Assembly (NCBI GenBank): GCA_963763205.1
Contig: CAVXNQ010000013.1
Span: 62,001 to 126,000, forward strand
Source of the DNA: DDH964 sp963763205
GTDB taxonomy: Bacteria > Desulfobacterota > Desulfuromonadia > Desulfuromonadales > DDH964
Direction: 5' to 3'
DNA length: 64,000 bases
Made by a program: the position numbers and the translations under genes. Shown here piece by piece: positions 57,145 through 64,000 of this stretch. Numbering within the stretch: the first letter of the stretch is position 1; each line of letters opens with the position of its first letter. The notes below the pieces were generated by a model that was not told where the DNA came from, did no database searches, and worked only from the letters and a program-made list of their open reading frames with translations.

Positions 57145-57173
57145 TTGACTGGAAGGGGTTGAGAGGATACTAA
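57145..57173 (+). promoter_or_regulatory. Sigma-70 promoter for the AT-rich cargo genes
   Basis: TTGACT (57145-57150), 17-nt spacer, TACTAA (57168-57173), about 195 nt before the first cargo gene. Confidence 0.55.
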
Positions 57174-57368
57174 TACACTGTTCACGGGAAAGGGGAGGGG
57201 CGGCCCACCCCCCTCGGGCAGTTCCCCCCCTTTCTTCGTGACGTTGGAATGGATCAAGGGTGGAATGTATTTTCAAGCCCCCGTGTTACTGAAATGGGGT
57301 GACAAACAGAGACTTTCCTTATATAAGTTTAGGCACGGCATTTTAAAGGTTCCGATATGGAGGATCGC

Positions 57369-57659
57369 ATGGCAAAAATGAAGTTGGAGCAAACGCCAGA
57401 CGAGCTGGCGGCAGCTTTAGCCGACCCAAATATGCCCAAGATTTATTCCAATGGTTTTTCTTGTATGCTGGGTTTGGGCGATATTGCGGTACTATTTAAA
57501 ATAGCTCAACAGCCAACAGCGGTGGTCAACCTGTCCTATACAACGGCTAAAACATTGGCTGTTAAGTTGAATGAACTGGTATCTTATTTGGAATCAAAAA
57601 GCGATCATACGATCATGACCACGGATGAAATTAAAGTTTATCTAACAAAAGAAGAATAA
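57369..57659 (+). CDS. Small cargo protein, DUF3467-like
   Basis: A 96-residue protein. The pattern PKIYSNGFSCMLGLGDIAVLFK...PTAVVNLSYTTAKTLAVKLNELVSYLE resembles small beta-rich DUF3467-type proteins that carry ...NxxxVxxSPxDxxxxF... and a C-terminal amphipathic helix. ATG 57369 follows GGAGG by five nt. It ends two nt before the next gene, so the two form one unit. AT-rich relative to the surrounding chromosome. Function unknown. Confidence 0.6.
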   Translation: MAKMKLEQTPDELAAALADPNMPKIYSNGFSCMLGLGDIAVLFKIAQQPTAVVNLSYTTAKTLAVKLNELVSYLESKSDHTIMTTDEIKVYLTKEE

Positions 57660-57661
57660 CT

Positions 57662-58225
57662 ATGTTGCCGAAAATATACGAAACTAATAACTACTTCAAT
57701 ATTGAAGAATCTGGCTACCTTTCTAAGCTTAATTCCTACCGTGAACTAAAAGATGGATGGTGTAGAGGCGAAGGGTACTCTCCTGACAAGTCTGCAATTA
57801 ATCAAGCAATTGGTATTTCTGATTTCGCAAAAAATAGATTTCTGGCCATAAATACAGCTGTTGGCTTAGAGGGAGAAATACAATTGGCCCTCTTTCGCAA
57901 ATCAAAGAAGGTTGATAAATACATAGAGATAACAATTGAAAAAGAAGGCCCATATAATTTAACAGAGTTCCAGTTGATAGATGATTGTTATGAGATAACT
58001 CGCGACGAGGAGGTTTATAGCCTGCCTCAATTGAAAACTGAAATCTCAAAATTTTCCAGAGAATTGTTTTCATGCCAAAATTTATCCGGATTCTATCAAA
58101 GCAACATTTTTATAAAGACTTGGGAAGATTCGCCAGCACCGCTTTTAAAAACTATAGAGGAGGAATCTCGGTTATATGCTTGCGATGCATCAGTGAGTTG
58201 GGGACAACTTTGTGTGGGCACTTAA
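57662..58225 (+). CDS. Hypothetical AT-rich cargo protein
   Basis: A 187-residue protein (MLPKIYETNNYFNIEESGYLSKLNSYRELKDGWCRGEGYSPDKSAINQAIGISDFAKNR...). It has a GW-containing N-terminal segment (LKDGWCRGEGYSP) sometimes seen in small defence or toxin-associated proteins, but I recognise no family. Directly coupled to the preceding 96-residue protein. Base composition is markedly AT-rich. A second frame from 58072 continues coding-like past this stop, so a frameshift near 58190 is possible. Confidence 0.5.
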   Translation: MLPKIYETNNYFNIEESGYLSKLNSYRELKDGWCRGEGYSPDKSAINQAIGISDFAKNRFLAINTAVGLEGEIQLALFRKSKKVDKYIEITIEKEGPYNLTEFQLIDDCYEITRDEEVYSLPQLKTEISKFSRELFSCQNLSGFYQSNIFIKTWEDSPAPLLKTIEEESRLYACDASVSWGQLCVGT

Positions 58226-58488
58226 GAGCTTTCTATAACTCCGTTGATGAGCCACCACACATTTTTTGGATATTTGATAGCGAAATACTTCCTGAAGAAT
58301 GTCATTTGCAGCAGCAAGATAGCTCTACAGGAGATCATTGCCATTACGATATTGTGAATTTGCCTGACAAGAAAGCTAGGAAAATATTTTCTAAATTTAA
58401 TAAAAATAGCAACTTCGGCATATGTCGAGACGAATCGAACCATCAAGCTCTTGGAGAGCAGGATATAGCTAACTTAGAAAGAAGATAG
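58072..58488 (+). CDS. Hypothetical overlapping cargo ORF or frameshifted continuation
   Basis: A 138-codon frame overlapping the previous gene by 154 nt. Its second half (LGTTLCGHLRAFYNSVDEPPHIFWIFDSEILPEECHL...) has normal protein composition, while the first half looks like a shadow. Either it is the real C-terminus of the 57662 gene after a frameshift, or a separate short gene starting further in. It is the last frame before the right attachment site. Confidence 0.35.
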   Translation: MPKFIRILSKQHFYKDLGRFASTAFKNYRGGISVICLRCISELGTTLCGHLRAFYNSVDEPPHIFWIFDSEILPEECHLQQQDSSTGDHCHYDIVNLPDKKARKIFSKFNKNSNFGICRDESNHQALGEQDIANLERR

Positions 58489-58513
58489 TATTATTTCCCA
58501 GTGCCCAGCACTG

Positions 58514-58583
58514 TCCGGCCTGGGGAGCCAACAAATTAACAGGCCGATTTCTTCAAGGGAATCGGCCTGTTTCCTTTTGTCTT
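58514..58583 (+). repeat. Right attachment site and displaced tRNA terminator
   Basis: TCCGGCCTGGGGAGCCA (58514-58530) repeats the tRNA-Asn 3' end with one change. The hairpin ACAGGCCGAT / ATCGGCCTGT (58539-58548 and 58561-58570) with a TTCCTTTTGTCTT tail follows, the expected terminator of the uninterrupted tRNA gene. Confidence 0.8.
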
Positions 58584-58897
58584 CAATTCTCCTCCTGAAT
58601 AACCTTTCAGAAAAATATAAAATATCACGAGCTTAAAAGTTCGAATCCGGCTTGATAGGCTTCTCGTCGCTGACAAGGTTGCGACCTTTCCCACATTTCA
58701 ATGGATGTGGGCACCATCGCCGCTACCCCCAGAGTGCCCAGGGAAGATTGCAGGATGTTCCATGAAATGATTGTTCGTCCTTGGCCCCAGACCAAAGCTC
58801 TGCTTCCAATTGGCCGAAATTTGGGAACTTACAATTGCTGCGACTATAATGGAAACGGGAATGAAGTTCGTAGCTGATTGGAAACAAAGGATCGGCA
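58584..58897. other. Island flank with T-arm-like scar
   Basis: AGTTCGAATCCGGCTT at about 58638-58652 equals 13 nt of the tRNA-Asn T-arm. The module 58513-58652 has a degenerate copy at 63226-63360. A short CCCACAT/ATGTGGG hairpin lies near 58692-58713. No gene recognised before cobO. Confidence 0.5.
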
Positions 58898-59482
58898 ATG
58901 GTAGCGACGCGAGGCAGCAAGCCGGAGACAATTGAGCGACTGGAACCGAAAGAACGCAAGGGGTTGGTTCTGGTCATGACCGGAAATGGCAAGGGGAAGA
59001 CCACCTCGGCTCTGGGAATGGCAGTACGTGCCTGCGGTCATTCCATGCGGGTCTGCATCATCCAGTTCATGAAGGGGGACCTCTACGCCGGGGAGTGGGA
59101 TGGCGTCAGGAAGATGAACTGCGACATTGAGTTGATTCCCACCGGCAAGGGGTTCTGCGGCATCCAGGGGAACCCTTACCCCTTCGAGGAGCACCGTGCC
59201 AACGCCCAGGAGGCCATTGGCCTGGCAACCGAAAAGATGGCAGCCGGGCATTGCGACCTCCTCATTCTTGATGAAATCAATAACGCCCTCAAGTTGAAGC
59301 TGGTCGATTTGGAACAGGTTCTGGACCTTTTGCATCGTAAGCCATCCTTGATGCATCTGATTTTGACTGGCCGTGATGCCCACCCACAGGTGATCGAACT
59401 TGCTGATACCGCCAGTGAGGTTCGCGAAATCAAACATGCCTTCCGCAAGGATATCGAGCCCCAACCCGGCATCGATTATTGA
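58898..59482 (+). CDS. cobO: Cob(I)yrinic acid a,c-diamide adenosyltransferase
   Basis: A 194-residue CobA/CobO-type enzyme that adenosylates corrinoids. The P-loop GNGKGKTTSALGMAVRACGH, IIQFMKGDLYAGEW, LLILDEINNALKL (Walker B) and LTGRDAHPQVIELAD are all canonical. ATG 58898 with AAAGGA upstream. It stands alone without other cobalamin genes, and no cobalamin riboswitch is evident in the 250 nt upstream. A terminator follows. Confidence 0.95.
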   Translation: MVATRGSKPETIERLEPKERKGLVLVMTGNGKGKTTSALGMAVRACGHSMRVCIIQFMKGDLYAGEWDGVRKMNCDIELIPTGKGFCGIQGNPYPFEEHRANAQEAIGLATEKMAAGHCDLLILDEINNALKLKLVDLEQVLDLLHRKPSLMHLILTGRDAHPQVIELADTASEVREIKHAFRKDIEPQPGIDY

Positions 59483-59505
59483 TAAGGACTGAACTCAGCA
59501 ACAGA

Positions 59506-59537
59506 AAAACCCCGCCAGGCAAACTGTGCGGGGTTTT
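59506..59537 (+). terminator. Rho-independent terminator of cobO
   Basis: AAAACCCCGC / GCGGGGTTTT stem with a 12-nt loop, 24 nt after the stop codon. Confidence 0.9.
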
Positions 59538-59602
59538 CCCATCAGGGACCAGAACCGGAACGGAACAGGGGGGGCAGCGCCGCTCCATCGGACCAAATTC
59601 CG

Positions 59603-59761
59603 TCAATCATCCAAGGTTTCCGAGCCGGAAGACAGGTCGGGAAAATGCAGGGCATAATCGTGCGATATTGCCTTACGGTTCGCTTCCCGCCAACGTTCCG
59701 CCTCCTGTTCGTGGTGCAGGATACTTTCTACGTAATGCTCCACTTTGTCTTTCCCGGACAT
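59603..59761 (-). CDS. Small hypothetical protein (52 residues)
   Basis: Minus-strand frame from ATG 59761 with AAGGGGGTG ahead: MSGKDKVEHYVESILHHEQ...ERWREANRKAISHDYALHFPDLSSGSETLDD. Charged, helical, with protein-like codon use. Too short for a confident family. It is divergent from the PepSY gene, sharing a 200-nt control region. Confidence 0.5.
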   Translation of the reverse strand: MSGKDKVEHYVESILHHEQEAERWREANRKAISHDYALHFPDLSSGSETLDD

Positions 59762-59961
59762 GCCCTCACCCCCTTTCTGGAGAGGCTCTATTATATATCG
59801 TTTTGGCCAGGCAGAAGGAGGGGCCCCCTTGCGTTCAAATGCGTTGGCGGGAGAGGTCCTTTCCCCCGTAAAAAATCCTTCCTAATTCTCCGCTAAGTTT
59901 CCCCTGCTACGGTCTGGGCAATGCAGCAGGACTTCAGCCAACCACGTAAGGAGGAAACGCA

Positions 59962-60297
59962 ATGAATAAAAGCATCAAAATTGGAATCTCGCTGGTCGCC
60001 ATCTCAACGCTCGGCACCCTGGCCGCCTTTGCCGCCAAGCCGGTCGGAAACGACGCGCTCATCACCAGTCATGCCAAGGTTTCGCTGACCCAGGCGATTC
60101 AAACCGCGGAGCACCATGTCCGTGGCCAGGCGGTACGTGCGGAACTCGAAGCGAGTCGGGAGGGGTGGATCTACGATGTCGAGGTCGTCGCCGACGGCTC
60201 TCCCTACGATGTCGCCGTTGATGCAGTCAAGGGGACCGTGGTTGCGGCGGCCAAGGACAAAACCGATACGGATGACGGTCACGACAAGGTCGACTAA
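59962..60297 (+). CDS. PepSY domain periplasmic protein
   Basis: A 111-residue exported protein. Signal peptide residues 1-24 (GISLVAISTLGTLAAFAAKP), then one PepSY domain (KVSLTQAIQTAEHHVRGQAVRAELEASREGWIYDVEVVADGSPYDVAVDAVKGTVVAA) and an acidic tail. ATG 59962 follows AAGGAGG. Single PepSY proteins beside OmpR-type two-component systems are thought to modulate signalling or metal stress responses. It probably forms one transcript with the following membrane protein and the RR/HK pair. Confidence 0.85.
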   Translation: MNKSIKIGISLVAISTLGTLAAFAAKPVGNDALITSHAKVSLTQAIQTAEHHVRGQAVRAELEASREGWIYDVEVVADGSPYDVAVDAVKGTVVAAAKDKTDTDDGHDKVD

Positions 60298-60372
60298 TCC
60301 GCCCGGAAATCCAGCCCGGATAAAAACGAACCAGGGGAAATTCTGCCCTTACCCGTGAAGGAGCCACGTCAA

Positions 60373-61131
60373 ATGAACAGCGAAATGGAGGCAGGCCTCA
60401 GCAAAGTCCCGGAGGTGACGCTCCTATTCTGGATCGTCAAGATCGCAGCCACGACCCTGGGGGAAACGGGCGGTGATGCGGTTTCCATGTCCATGAACCT
60501 GGGCTACCTGGTGGGGACCGCCATCTTCGCTGCGCTGTTTGCCCTGGCGGTAAGTGCCCAGGTTTCCGCCAAGCGCTATCACCCTCTCCTGTACTGGACG
60601 ACGATCATTGCGACGACCACCGTAGGGACTACCCTGGCCGATTTCGCCGACCGTTCCCTGGGAATCGGTTATGCCGGAGGGTCATCGCTGCTGCTGCTGT
60701 TACTGATCGGATCTCTTTATGCCTGGTACCGCAGCATGGGGACGGTGGCGGTTGAAACGGTGCGCACCCGGAAAGCCGAGGTATTTTATTGGGTAACGAT
60801 CATGTTCTCCCAGACCCTTGGTACCGCGCTCGGCGACTGGACCGCCGACACCGCAGGCTTTGGCTATATGAACAGCGCCGTGGTATTTTGTACCCTGCTG
60901 GCCGTTATCGTGGTCGCACGTTGCTGGACGCGCATTTCCAGGACGACGCTGTTCTGGCTGGCCTTCGTTCTCACCCGACCGCTCGGGGCGGTCGTCGGCG
61001 ACTTGCTGGATAAGCCGGTCCGTTCAGGAGGGCTGGCCCTGAGCCGGTACTCGGCTTCGGCGGTGCTCCTCGGGTTCATTTTGATCAGTTTGTACAGTTT
61101 CCCCCAGCGTGCGGCGCAAAAGAGCCATTGA
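60373..61131 (+). CDS. COG4705-type integral membrane protein
   Basis: A 252-residue protein with four tandem two-helix repeats, each containing K-x-x-x-T-x-G-[ED]-T/A-x-x-D (KIAATTLGETGGDAVSM, IIATTTVGTTLADFAD, IMFSQTLGTALGDWTAD, VLTRPLGAVVGDLLD). The acidic residues recurring inside membrane helices suggest cation passage. Known only as an uncharacterised membrane-anchored family. ATG 60373 follows AAGGAG at 10 nt. Proximity to PepSY and a two-component system suggests regulation by that system. Confidence 0.8.
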   Translation: MNSEMEAGLSKVPEVTLLFWIVKIAATTLGETGGDAVSMSMNLGYLVGTAIFAALFALAVSAQVSAKRYHPLLYWTTIIATTTVGTTLADFADRSLGIGYAGGSSLLLLLLIGSLYAWYRSMGTVAVETVRTRKAEVFYWVTIMFSQTLGTALGDWTADTAGFGYMNSAVVFCTLLAVIVVARCWTRISRTTLFWLAFVLTRPLGAVVGDLLDKPVRSGGLALSRYSASAVLLGFILISLYSFPQRAAQKSH

Positions 61132-61215
61132 TGGGAAGGGGCCATCCTCGGGCGCCAAGTTCCGGACCCGGAGCCCTCTACTCAGGGCCTCCAGTTCTTT
61201 CAAGAGGAATGAGGA

Positions 61216-61878
61216 ATGCGCATCCTGTTGGTCGAGGATGACCGGATGATCGCGGCTGCCGTATTGCAGGCGCTAAAGGATGCTTCCTATGCGGTGGACT
61301 GGGTTCGCGACGGCATCAGCGCCTCGGCTGCGATTGATGCCGGCGAGTACCAGTTGGTTGTCCTCGACCTGGGGCTCCCCGGACTGGACGGTCTGGATGT
61401 GCTGCGCCGAATGCGCCAGGACGGCCACAAAACCGCCGTGCTGATCGTGACGGCCCGGGACGCCCTGGAAGACCGGATTCGGGGGCTTGACCTGGGGGCG
61501 GATGACTACCTGGTCAAGCCTTTTGCCGTAGGTGAACTGTTGGCCAGGATGCGGGCCGTGATTCGGCGGCATGCCGGGAGTCCGGCGCCCCTTCTGACCA
61601 ATGGCATTCTCACCCTGGACCCGATGACCAAGGAAGCGACCCGCGACGGTCGATGCTGTCGCCTCACCGCCCGGGAGTTTTCCCTGCTGCAGGCCCTGCT
61701 CCTGCGACCCGGCGCCATTTTGTCCCGCGAGGAGCTGGAAACCCGGATTTATGGCTGGAACGAGGAGGTCGAGAGCAACGCTGTTGAGTTTCTGATCCAC
61801 GCGGTTCGCAAGAAGCTCGGCAGCGCAATTATCAAGAACGTGCGGGGGATGGGATGGATGGTCGATCGGGGCCAATGA
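61216..61878 (+). CDS. OmpR-family response regulator
   Basis: A 220-residue regulator. The receiver domain (residues 1-115) has acidic pair E7-D8-D9, phospho-acceptor D51 in LVVLDLGLPG, and K in DDYLVKPFA. The winged-helix DNA-binding domain follows (LTAREFSLLQALLLRPGAILSREELETRIYGWNEEVESNAVEFLIHAVRKKLG). Close to the PmrA/QseB group. AGGAATGAGGA precedes ATG 61216. Overlaps the kinase gene by 4 nt. Confidence 0.95.
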   Translation: MRILLVEDDRMIAAAVLQALKDASYAVDWVRDGISASAAIDAGEYQLVVLDLGLPGLDGLDVLRRMRQDGHKTAVLIVTARDALEDRIRGLDLGADDYLVKPFAVGELLARMRAVIRRHAGSPAPLLTNGILTLDPMTKEATRDGRCCRLTAREFSLLQALLLRPGAILSREELETRIYGWNEEVESNAVEFLIHAVRKKLGSAIIKNVRGMGWMVDRGQ

Positions 61879-63191
61879 GCTACTCGCTACGGCGGCATCT
61901 TTCGCTTTGGATCGCAGGGGTAACGATCCTCATTGGTTTAGTCGCCGGCTTCGGTTCATTCTTCATGGCTTTTCGCGAGGCCCAGGAACTGCAGGATGAC
62001 CAGTTGCGTCAGGTCGCCCTGCTGGTGGAACGCTCCGGGAAAACTCCCGGTGAATGGGTCATCCCGGCCGGAACGGCCAAGGACTCCGATCCGGAAGAGC
62101 GGATCGTCGTCGGCCTTTTGGGAACTCCTGAAGACCGTCCTGACCTGCCCTCTCTGCCCGGCACGTTGCCGGATGGGTTTCAAACCCTGGCCAGAGGTGG
62201 AGCCACCTGGCGCCTGTTTGTCCATACGCTTCCTTCGGGGTCCCGGTTTGCCGCGGGCCAGATGACGGAAGTGCGCGACGAGGTGGCCCGCAACAGTGGC
62301 CTGCGGACCTTGATTCCCATCCTGCTATTGGTCCCGGCCCTCACCCTCCTGGCCGTCTGGATCATCAAGCGGGGCCTGGGGCCGGTGACCCAGCTCTCCC
62401 AGCAGTTGGACAACCGGGACGACACCAACCTGAAGGAAATTTCGGGAATCGAAATGCCTTCTGAAATCAGGCCTTTCGTTACCTCGATCAATGGCCTGAT
62501 GCTGCGCCTTTCCAGAGCGCTCGAACAGCAGCGCCGGTTTATTGCCGACGCGGCCCATGAACTGCGTTCACCCCTGACCGCCTTGAGCCTGCAGGTCGAT
62601 AACCTGGAACATGGATTTCCCACGGTCGGGGGCGCCTCCCGTGTTGCACCGCTCAAGGCCGGTTTGAATCGGACCCGCAACTTGCTGGAACAGCTCCTGA
62701 GCCTGGCCCGCCTGCAATCCGGCATTGCGCCAGCCGTCGAGGTATCTTTCGACCAACTGGTTCGGCAAATCATCGCGGACTGCCTACCATTGGCAATCGC
62801 CAAGCAGATTGACCTGGGTTGTCAGCGACTGGAGCCTGTCCCCATGATGGCACCCGTTGAAGACCTGATGGCACTTGCGCGCAATGCCATTGACAACGCC
62901 CTGCGCTACACCCCTGCCGGGGGAACGGTTGACGTCAGCCTTTACCCCGATGGGAACCAAGTGGTTTTCCTGGTGGAGGACTCCGGACCGGGAATTCCAG
63001 CAGGTGCCGAGGAACGATTGTTCCAGCCCTTTTATCGGGTGCCGGGAAATGAGGAAACCGGCAGCGGCCTGGGGCTGGCCATCATCCGCAATGTGGCCGA
63101 TCGCCTTGGTGGTACGGCAACGCTGGAGAACCGGGGAGGTGCGCGCGGCGCACGGTTTTGCTATCGTCAGCCAACCCGTAATTCAGGCTGA
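61875..63191 (+). CDS. Sensor histidine kinase paired with the OmpR-type regulator
   Basis: A 438-residue membrane kinase. TM1 at about residues 11-32, a periplasmic domain of about 120 residues rich in Pro and Gly, and TM2 at about 150-170 (LIPILLLVPALTLLAVWII). HAMP, H-box FIADAAHELRSPLTALSL, N-box LARNAIDNALRYTP, DSGPGIP and GSGLGLAIIRNVA follow. QseC/PmrB-like. ATG 61875 overlaps the regulator stop, so translation is coupled. The signal is unknown; the neighbouring PepSY and COG4705-type proteins are likely targets or modulators. Confidence 0.95.
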   Translation: MSYSLRRHLSLWIAGVTILIGLVAGFGSFFMAFREAQELQDDQLRQVALLVERSGKTPGEWVIPAGTAKDSDPEERIVVGLLGTPEDRPDLPSLPGTLPDGFQTLARGGATWRLFVHTLPSGSRFAAGQMTEVRDEVARNSGLRTLIPILLLVPALTLLAVWIIKRGLGPVTQLSQQLDNRDDTNLKEISGIEMPSEIRPFVTSINGLMLRLSRALEQQRRFIADAAHELRSPLTALSLQVDNLEHGFPTVGGASRVAPLKAGLNRTRNLLEQLLSLARLQSGIAPAVEVSFDQLVRQIIADCLPLAIAKQIDLGCQRLEPVPMMAPVEDLMALARNAIDNALRYTPAGGTVDVSLYPDGNQVVFLVEDSGPGIPAGAEERLFQPFYRVPGNEETGSGLGLAIIRNVADRLGGTATLENRGGARGARFCYRQPTRNSG

Positions 63192-63225
63192 CTCTCCTGG
63201 GCAGCGCCCAGAAAGTTCGAATAAC

Positions 63226-63360
63226 GTCCAATGTGAGGAGCCGACAAATCAAACGGCCGATTTCCTTTGTGAAATCTGCCGTTTTGCTGTTTCCATGTTT
63301 TGCCCTGAAGAAGCCAGAATGTAAAAATCTTTAAAAATCCAACTACTTGGAAGTTCGATT
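63226..63360. repeat. Degenerate copy of the tRNA-Asn 3' flank
   Basis: GAGGAGCCGACAAATC, the hairpin-like ACGGCCGATTTC...GAAATCTGCCGT and AGTTCGATTCCGGTTTGGAT follow in the same order and spacing (about 110 nt) as GGGGAGCCAACAAATT, AGGCCGATTTC...AATCGGCCT and AGTTCGAATCCGGCTTGAT at 58521-58656. Confidence 0.65.
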
Positions 63361-63470
63361 CCGGTTTGGATGTTTTGGTAGCCAGATTCCATATTTCAGG
63401 GATTGTGAGAGTGGGGGCAGCAGAGAGAGCATTGGTATCCAGATATCAAGCTGTTAATCGGAAAAGAATA

Positions 63471-63528
63471 TTGACCCCTTCGCGTTGATATTGGGTTCTC
63501 AAATGTAACCCATCGTGAAGGGGATCAA
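63471..63528. repeat. Imperfect hairpin
   Basis: TTGACCCCTTCGCG (63471-63484) opposes CGTGAAGGGGATCAA (63514-63528), with inner TGGGTT/AACCCA arms (63492-63497, 63507-63512). Possibly an element end or terminator. Confidence 0.55.
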
Positions 63529-63708
63529 CTCTTCGATTTTTCGAGAATATATGGTCTTTTCAATAGTGTCATCCTCTGTTGCCGATGGCGGGTCAAATCC
63601 CAAGGCCGATTAGCACTGTCTTGATAACGGCCTTCAGGCGGCGCACAATACCTTGAGCATGGGTCCGAACAGGCATTCCCCGCTCACTGCGATGAAGGGA
63701 TACGCTGG

Positions 63709-64000
63709 ATGGTGCGCCCCAAGCTATCGACGGCCTATAAGCTCCTTGCCAGGGCCCAACTGCCGCTCGACACGGTTTCGCTCGCGTCCGGTTTGATAGG
63801 CAAGATATTGGTTAGGGAGACGACCGAGGGCATAGTCAGCGGACGAATCGTGGAGACTGAAGCCTACCCCGTCGGTGACCCTGCAGGCCACGCCTATCGT
63901 GGAATGACGGCACGCAATCGCTCGCTGTTCTTAAGCCCCGGGTACGCTTACGTCTATATGGTCTACGGTAAGTCGTACATGCTCAACGTGGCGAGCGAAA
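63709..64000 (+). CDS. DNA-3-methyladenine glycosylase, AAG/MPG family (3' end beyond window)
   Basis: ATG 63709 (AAGGGA upstream) opens a frame of 97 codons to the window edge. The translation contains the AAG signature: GKILVRET, GRIVETEAYPVGDPAGHAYRGMTARNRSLFLSPGYAYVYMVYGKSYMLNVASE, with the catalytic Glu in VETEAY and the base-binding Tyr/His. It excises alkylated purines from DNA in the cytoplasm. Only the N-terminal half is visible. Codon choice (CTA, TTA, ATA) is looser than in neighbouring genes, hinting at transfer. Confidence 0.9.
   Translation, partial: MVRPKLSTAYKLLARAQLPLDTVSLASGLIGKILVRETTEGIVSGRIVETEAYPVGDPAGHAYRGMTARNRSLFLSPGYAYVYMVYGKSYMLNVASE

Larger units (their letters stand above)
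63192..63708. other. Non-coding stretch with island scar and hairpins
   Basis: Contains the degenerate copy of the tRNA-flank module (63226-63360) and a long imperfect hairpin (63471-63528). No gene recognised; the short frame through 63320 overlaps the scar. Confidence 0.5.

Noticed and set aside
58637..58652. A second tRNA gene
   Set aside because: Only the T-arm sequence is present; no acceptor or anticodon stems can be formed around it.
59645..59896. 83-codon plus-strand frame upstream of the PepSY gene
   Set aside because: No ribosome site, and it runs opposite a better-supported minus-strand ORF (59603-59761) over most of its length.

Overview
GC-rich chromosomal window from what is most likely an anaerobic, metabolically versatile deltaproteobacterium of the Desulfuromonas/Geobacter type. 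That placement is an inference from gene content: several acyl-CoA catabolic operons with sigma-54 activators, a membrane pyrophosphatase, a UbiD/UbiX pair and many PAS sensor proteins. No rRNA or species marker is present. Coordinates and start choices come from reading frames, ribosome binding sites and motifs read by eye; no database search was possible.

Layout. (1) 1-3.2 kb: a GntR-regulated mini-regulon with an old-yellow-enzyme oxidoreductase, the regulator and a malate/lactate-dehydrogenase-like enzyme. Each has a copy of the same GGGGTAC...GTACCCC operator, one of them a half copy, at its promoter. (2) 3.5-13 kb: an orphan TRAP solute-binding protein, a PAS histidine kinase, an outer-membrane SphA/MetA-like protein, a Tm-1-like (UPF0261) protein, an unknown multi-spanning membrane protein and a XylR/DmpR-type sigma-54 activator. 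(3) 13-17.5 kb: a four-PAS PP2C phosphatase, a PPOx-fold flavoprotein and a HAD phosphatase fused to a riboflavin-kinase-like domain. (4) 17.6-26.3 kb, minus strand: a seven-gene unit read ubiD, UPF0261, ubiX, buk, idi, ribBA, hppA, with a sigma-54 promoter and an activator site shared with the SphA locus. (5) 27-38.9 kb: a LysR regulator, a second sigma-54 activator and its adjacent short-chain acyl-CoA operon (CoA transferase, thiolase, HCDH-ECH fusion, frameshifted acyl-CoA dehydrogenase, second CoA transferase). Three CACGAAATTTCGTG palindromes and a sigma-54 promoter lie between activator and operon. (6) 38.9-44.7 kb, minus strand: a kinase-like/BON protein, three transporters and class II DAHP synthase. 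(7) 44.9-46.3 kb: moaC behind a structured leader, followed by a decayed stretch. (8) 46.3-52.9 kb: the leucine (Liu) pathway, with a frameshift in the biotin carboxylase subunit. (9) 53.5-58.5 kb: tRNA-Asn carrying a 5-kb integrative element with a large serine recombinase, a Rep-like protein and AT-rich cargo. (10) 58.6-63.4 kb: cobO, a PepSY protein, a COG4705-type membrane protein and a two-component system, bracketed by degenerate copies of the tRNA-flank sequence. (11) 63.7 kb to the edge: a partial 3-methyladenine DNA glycosylase.

How it works together. The centrepiece is the ubiD operon. It places a UbiD-type (de)carboxylase with UbiX and with enzymes feeding both UbiX precursors: RibBA at the head of flavin synthesis and Idi for dimethylallyl units. 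idi and ribBA overlap by 4 nt. The same sigma-54 control signature occurs in front of the outer-membrane/UPF0261 locus 20 kb away, next to a XylR-type aromatic-sensing activator. I infer a coordinately controlled pathway for an aromatic or unsaturated acid, with downstream acyl-CoA products passing through the neighbouring beta-oxidation-like and leucine-type operons and PPi energy recovered by HppA. The substrate is unknown.
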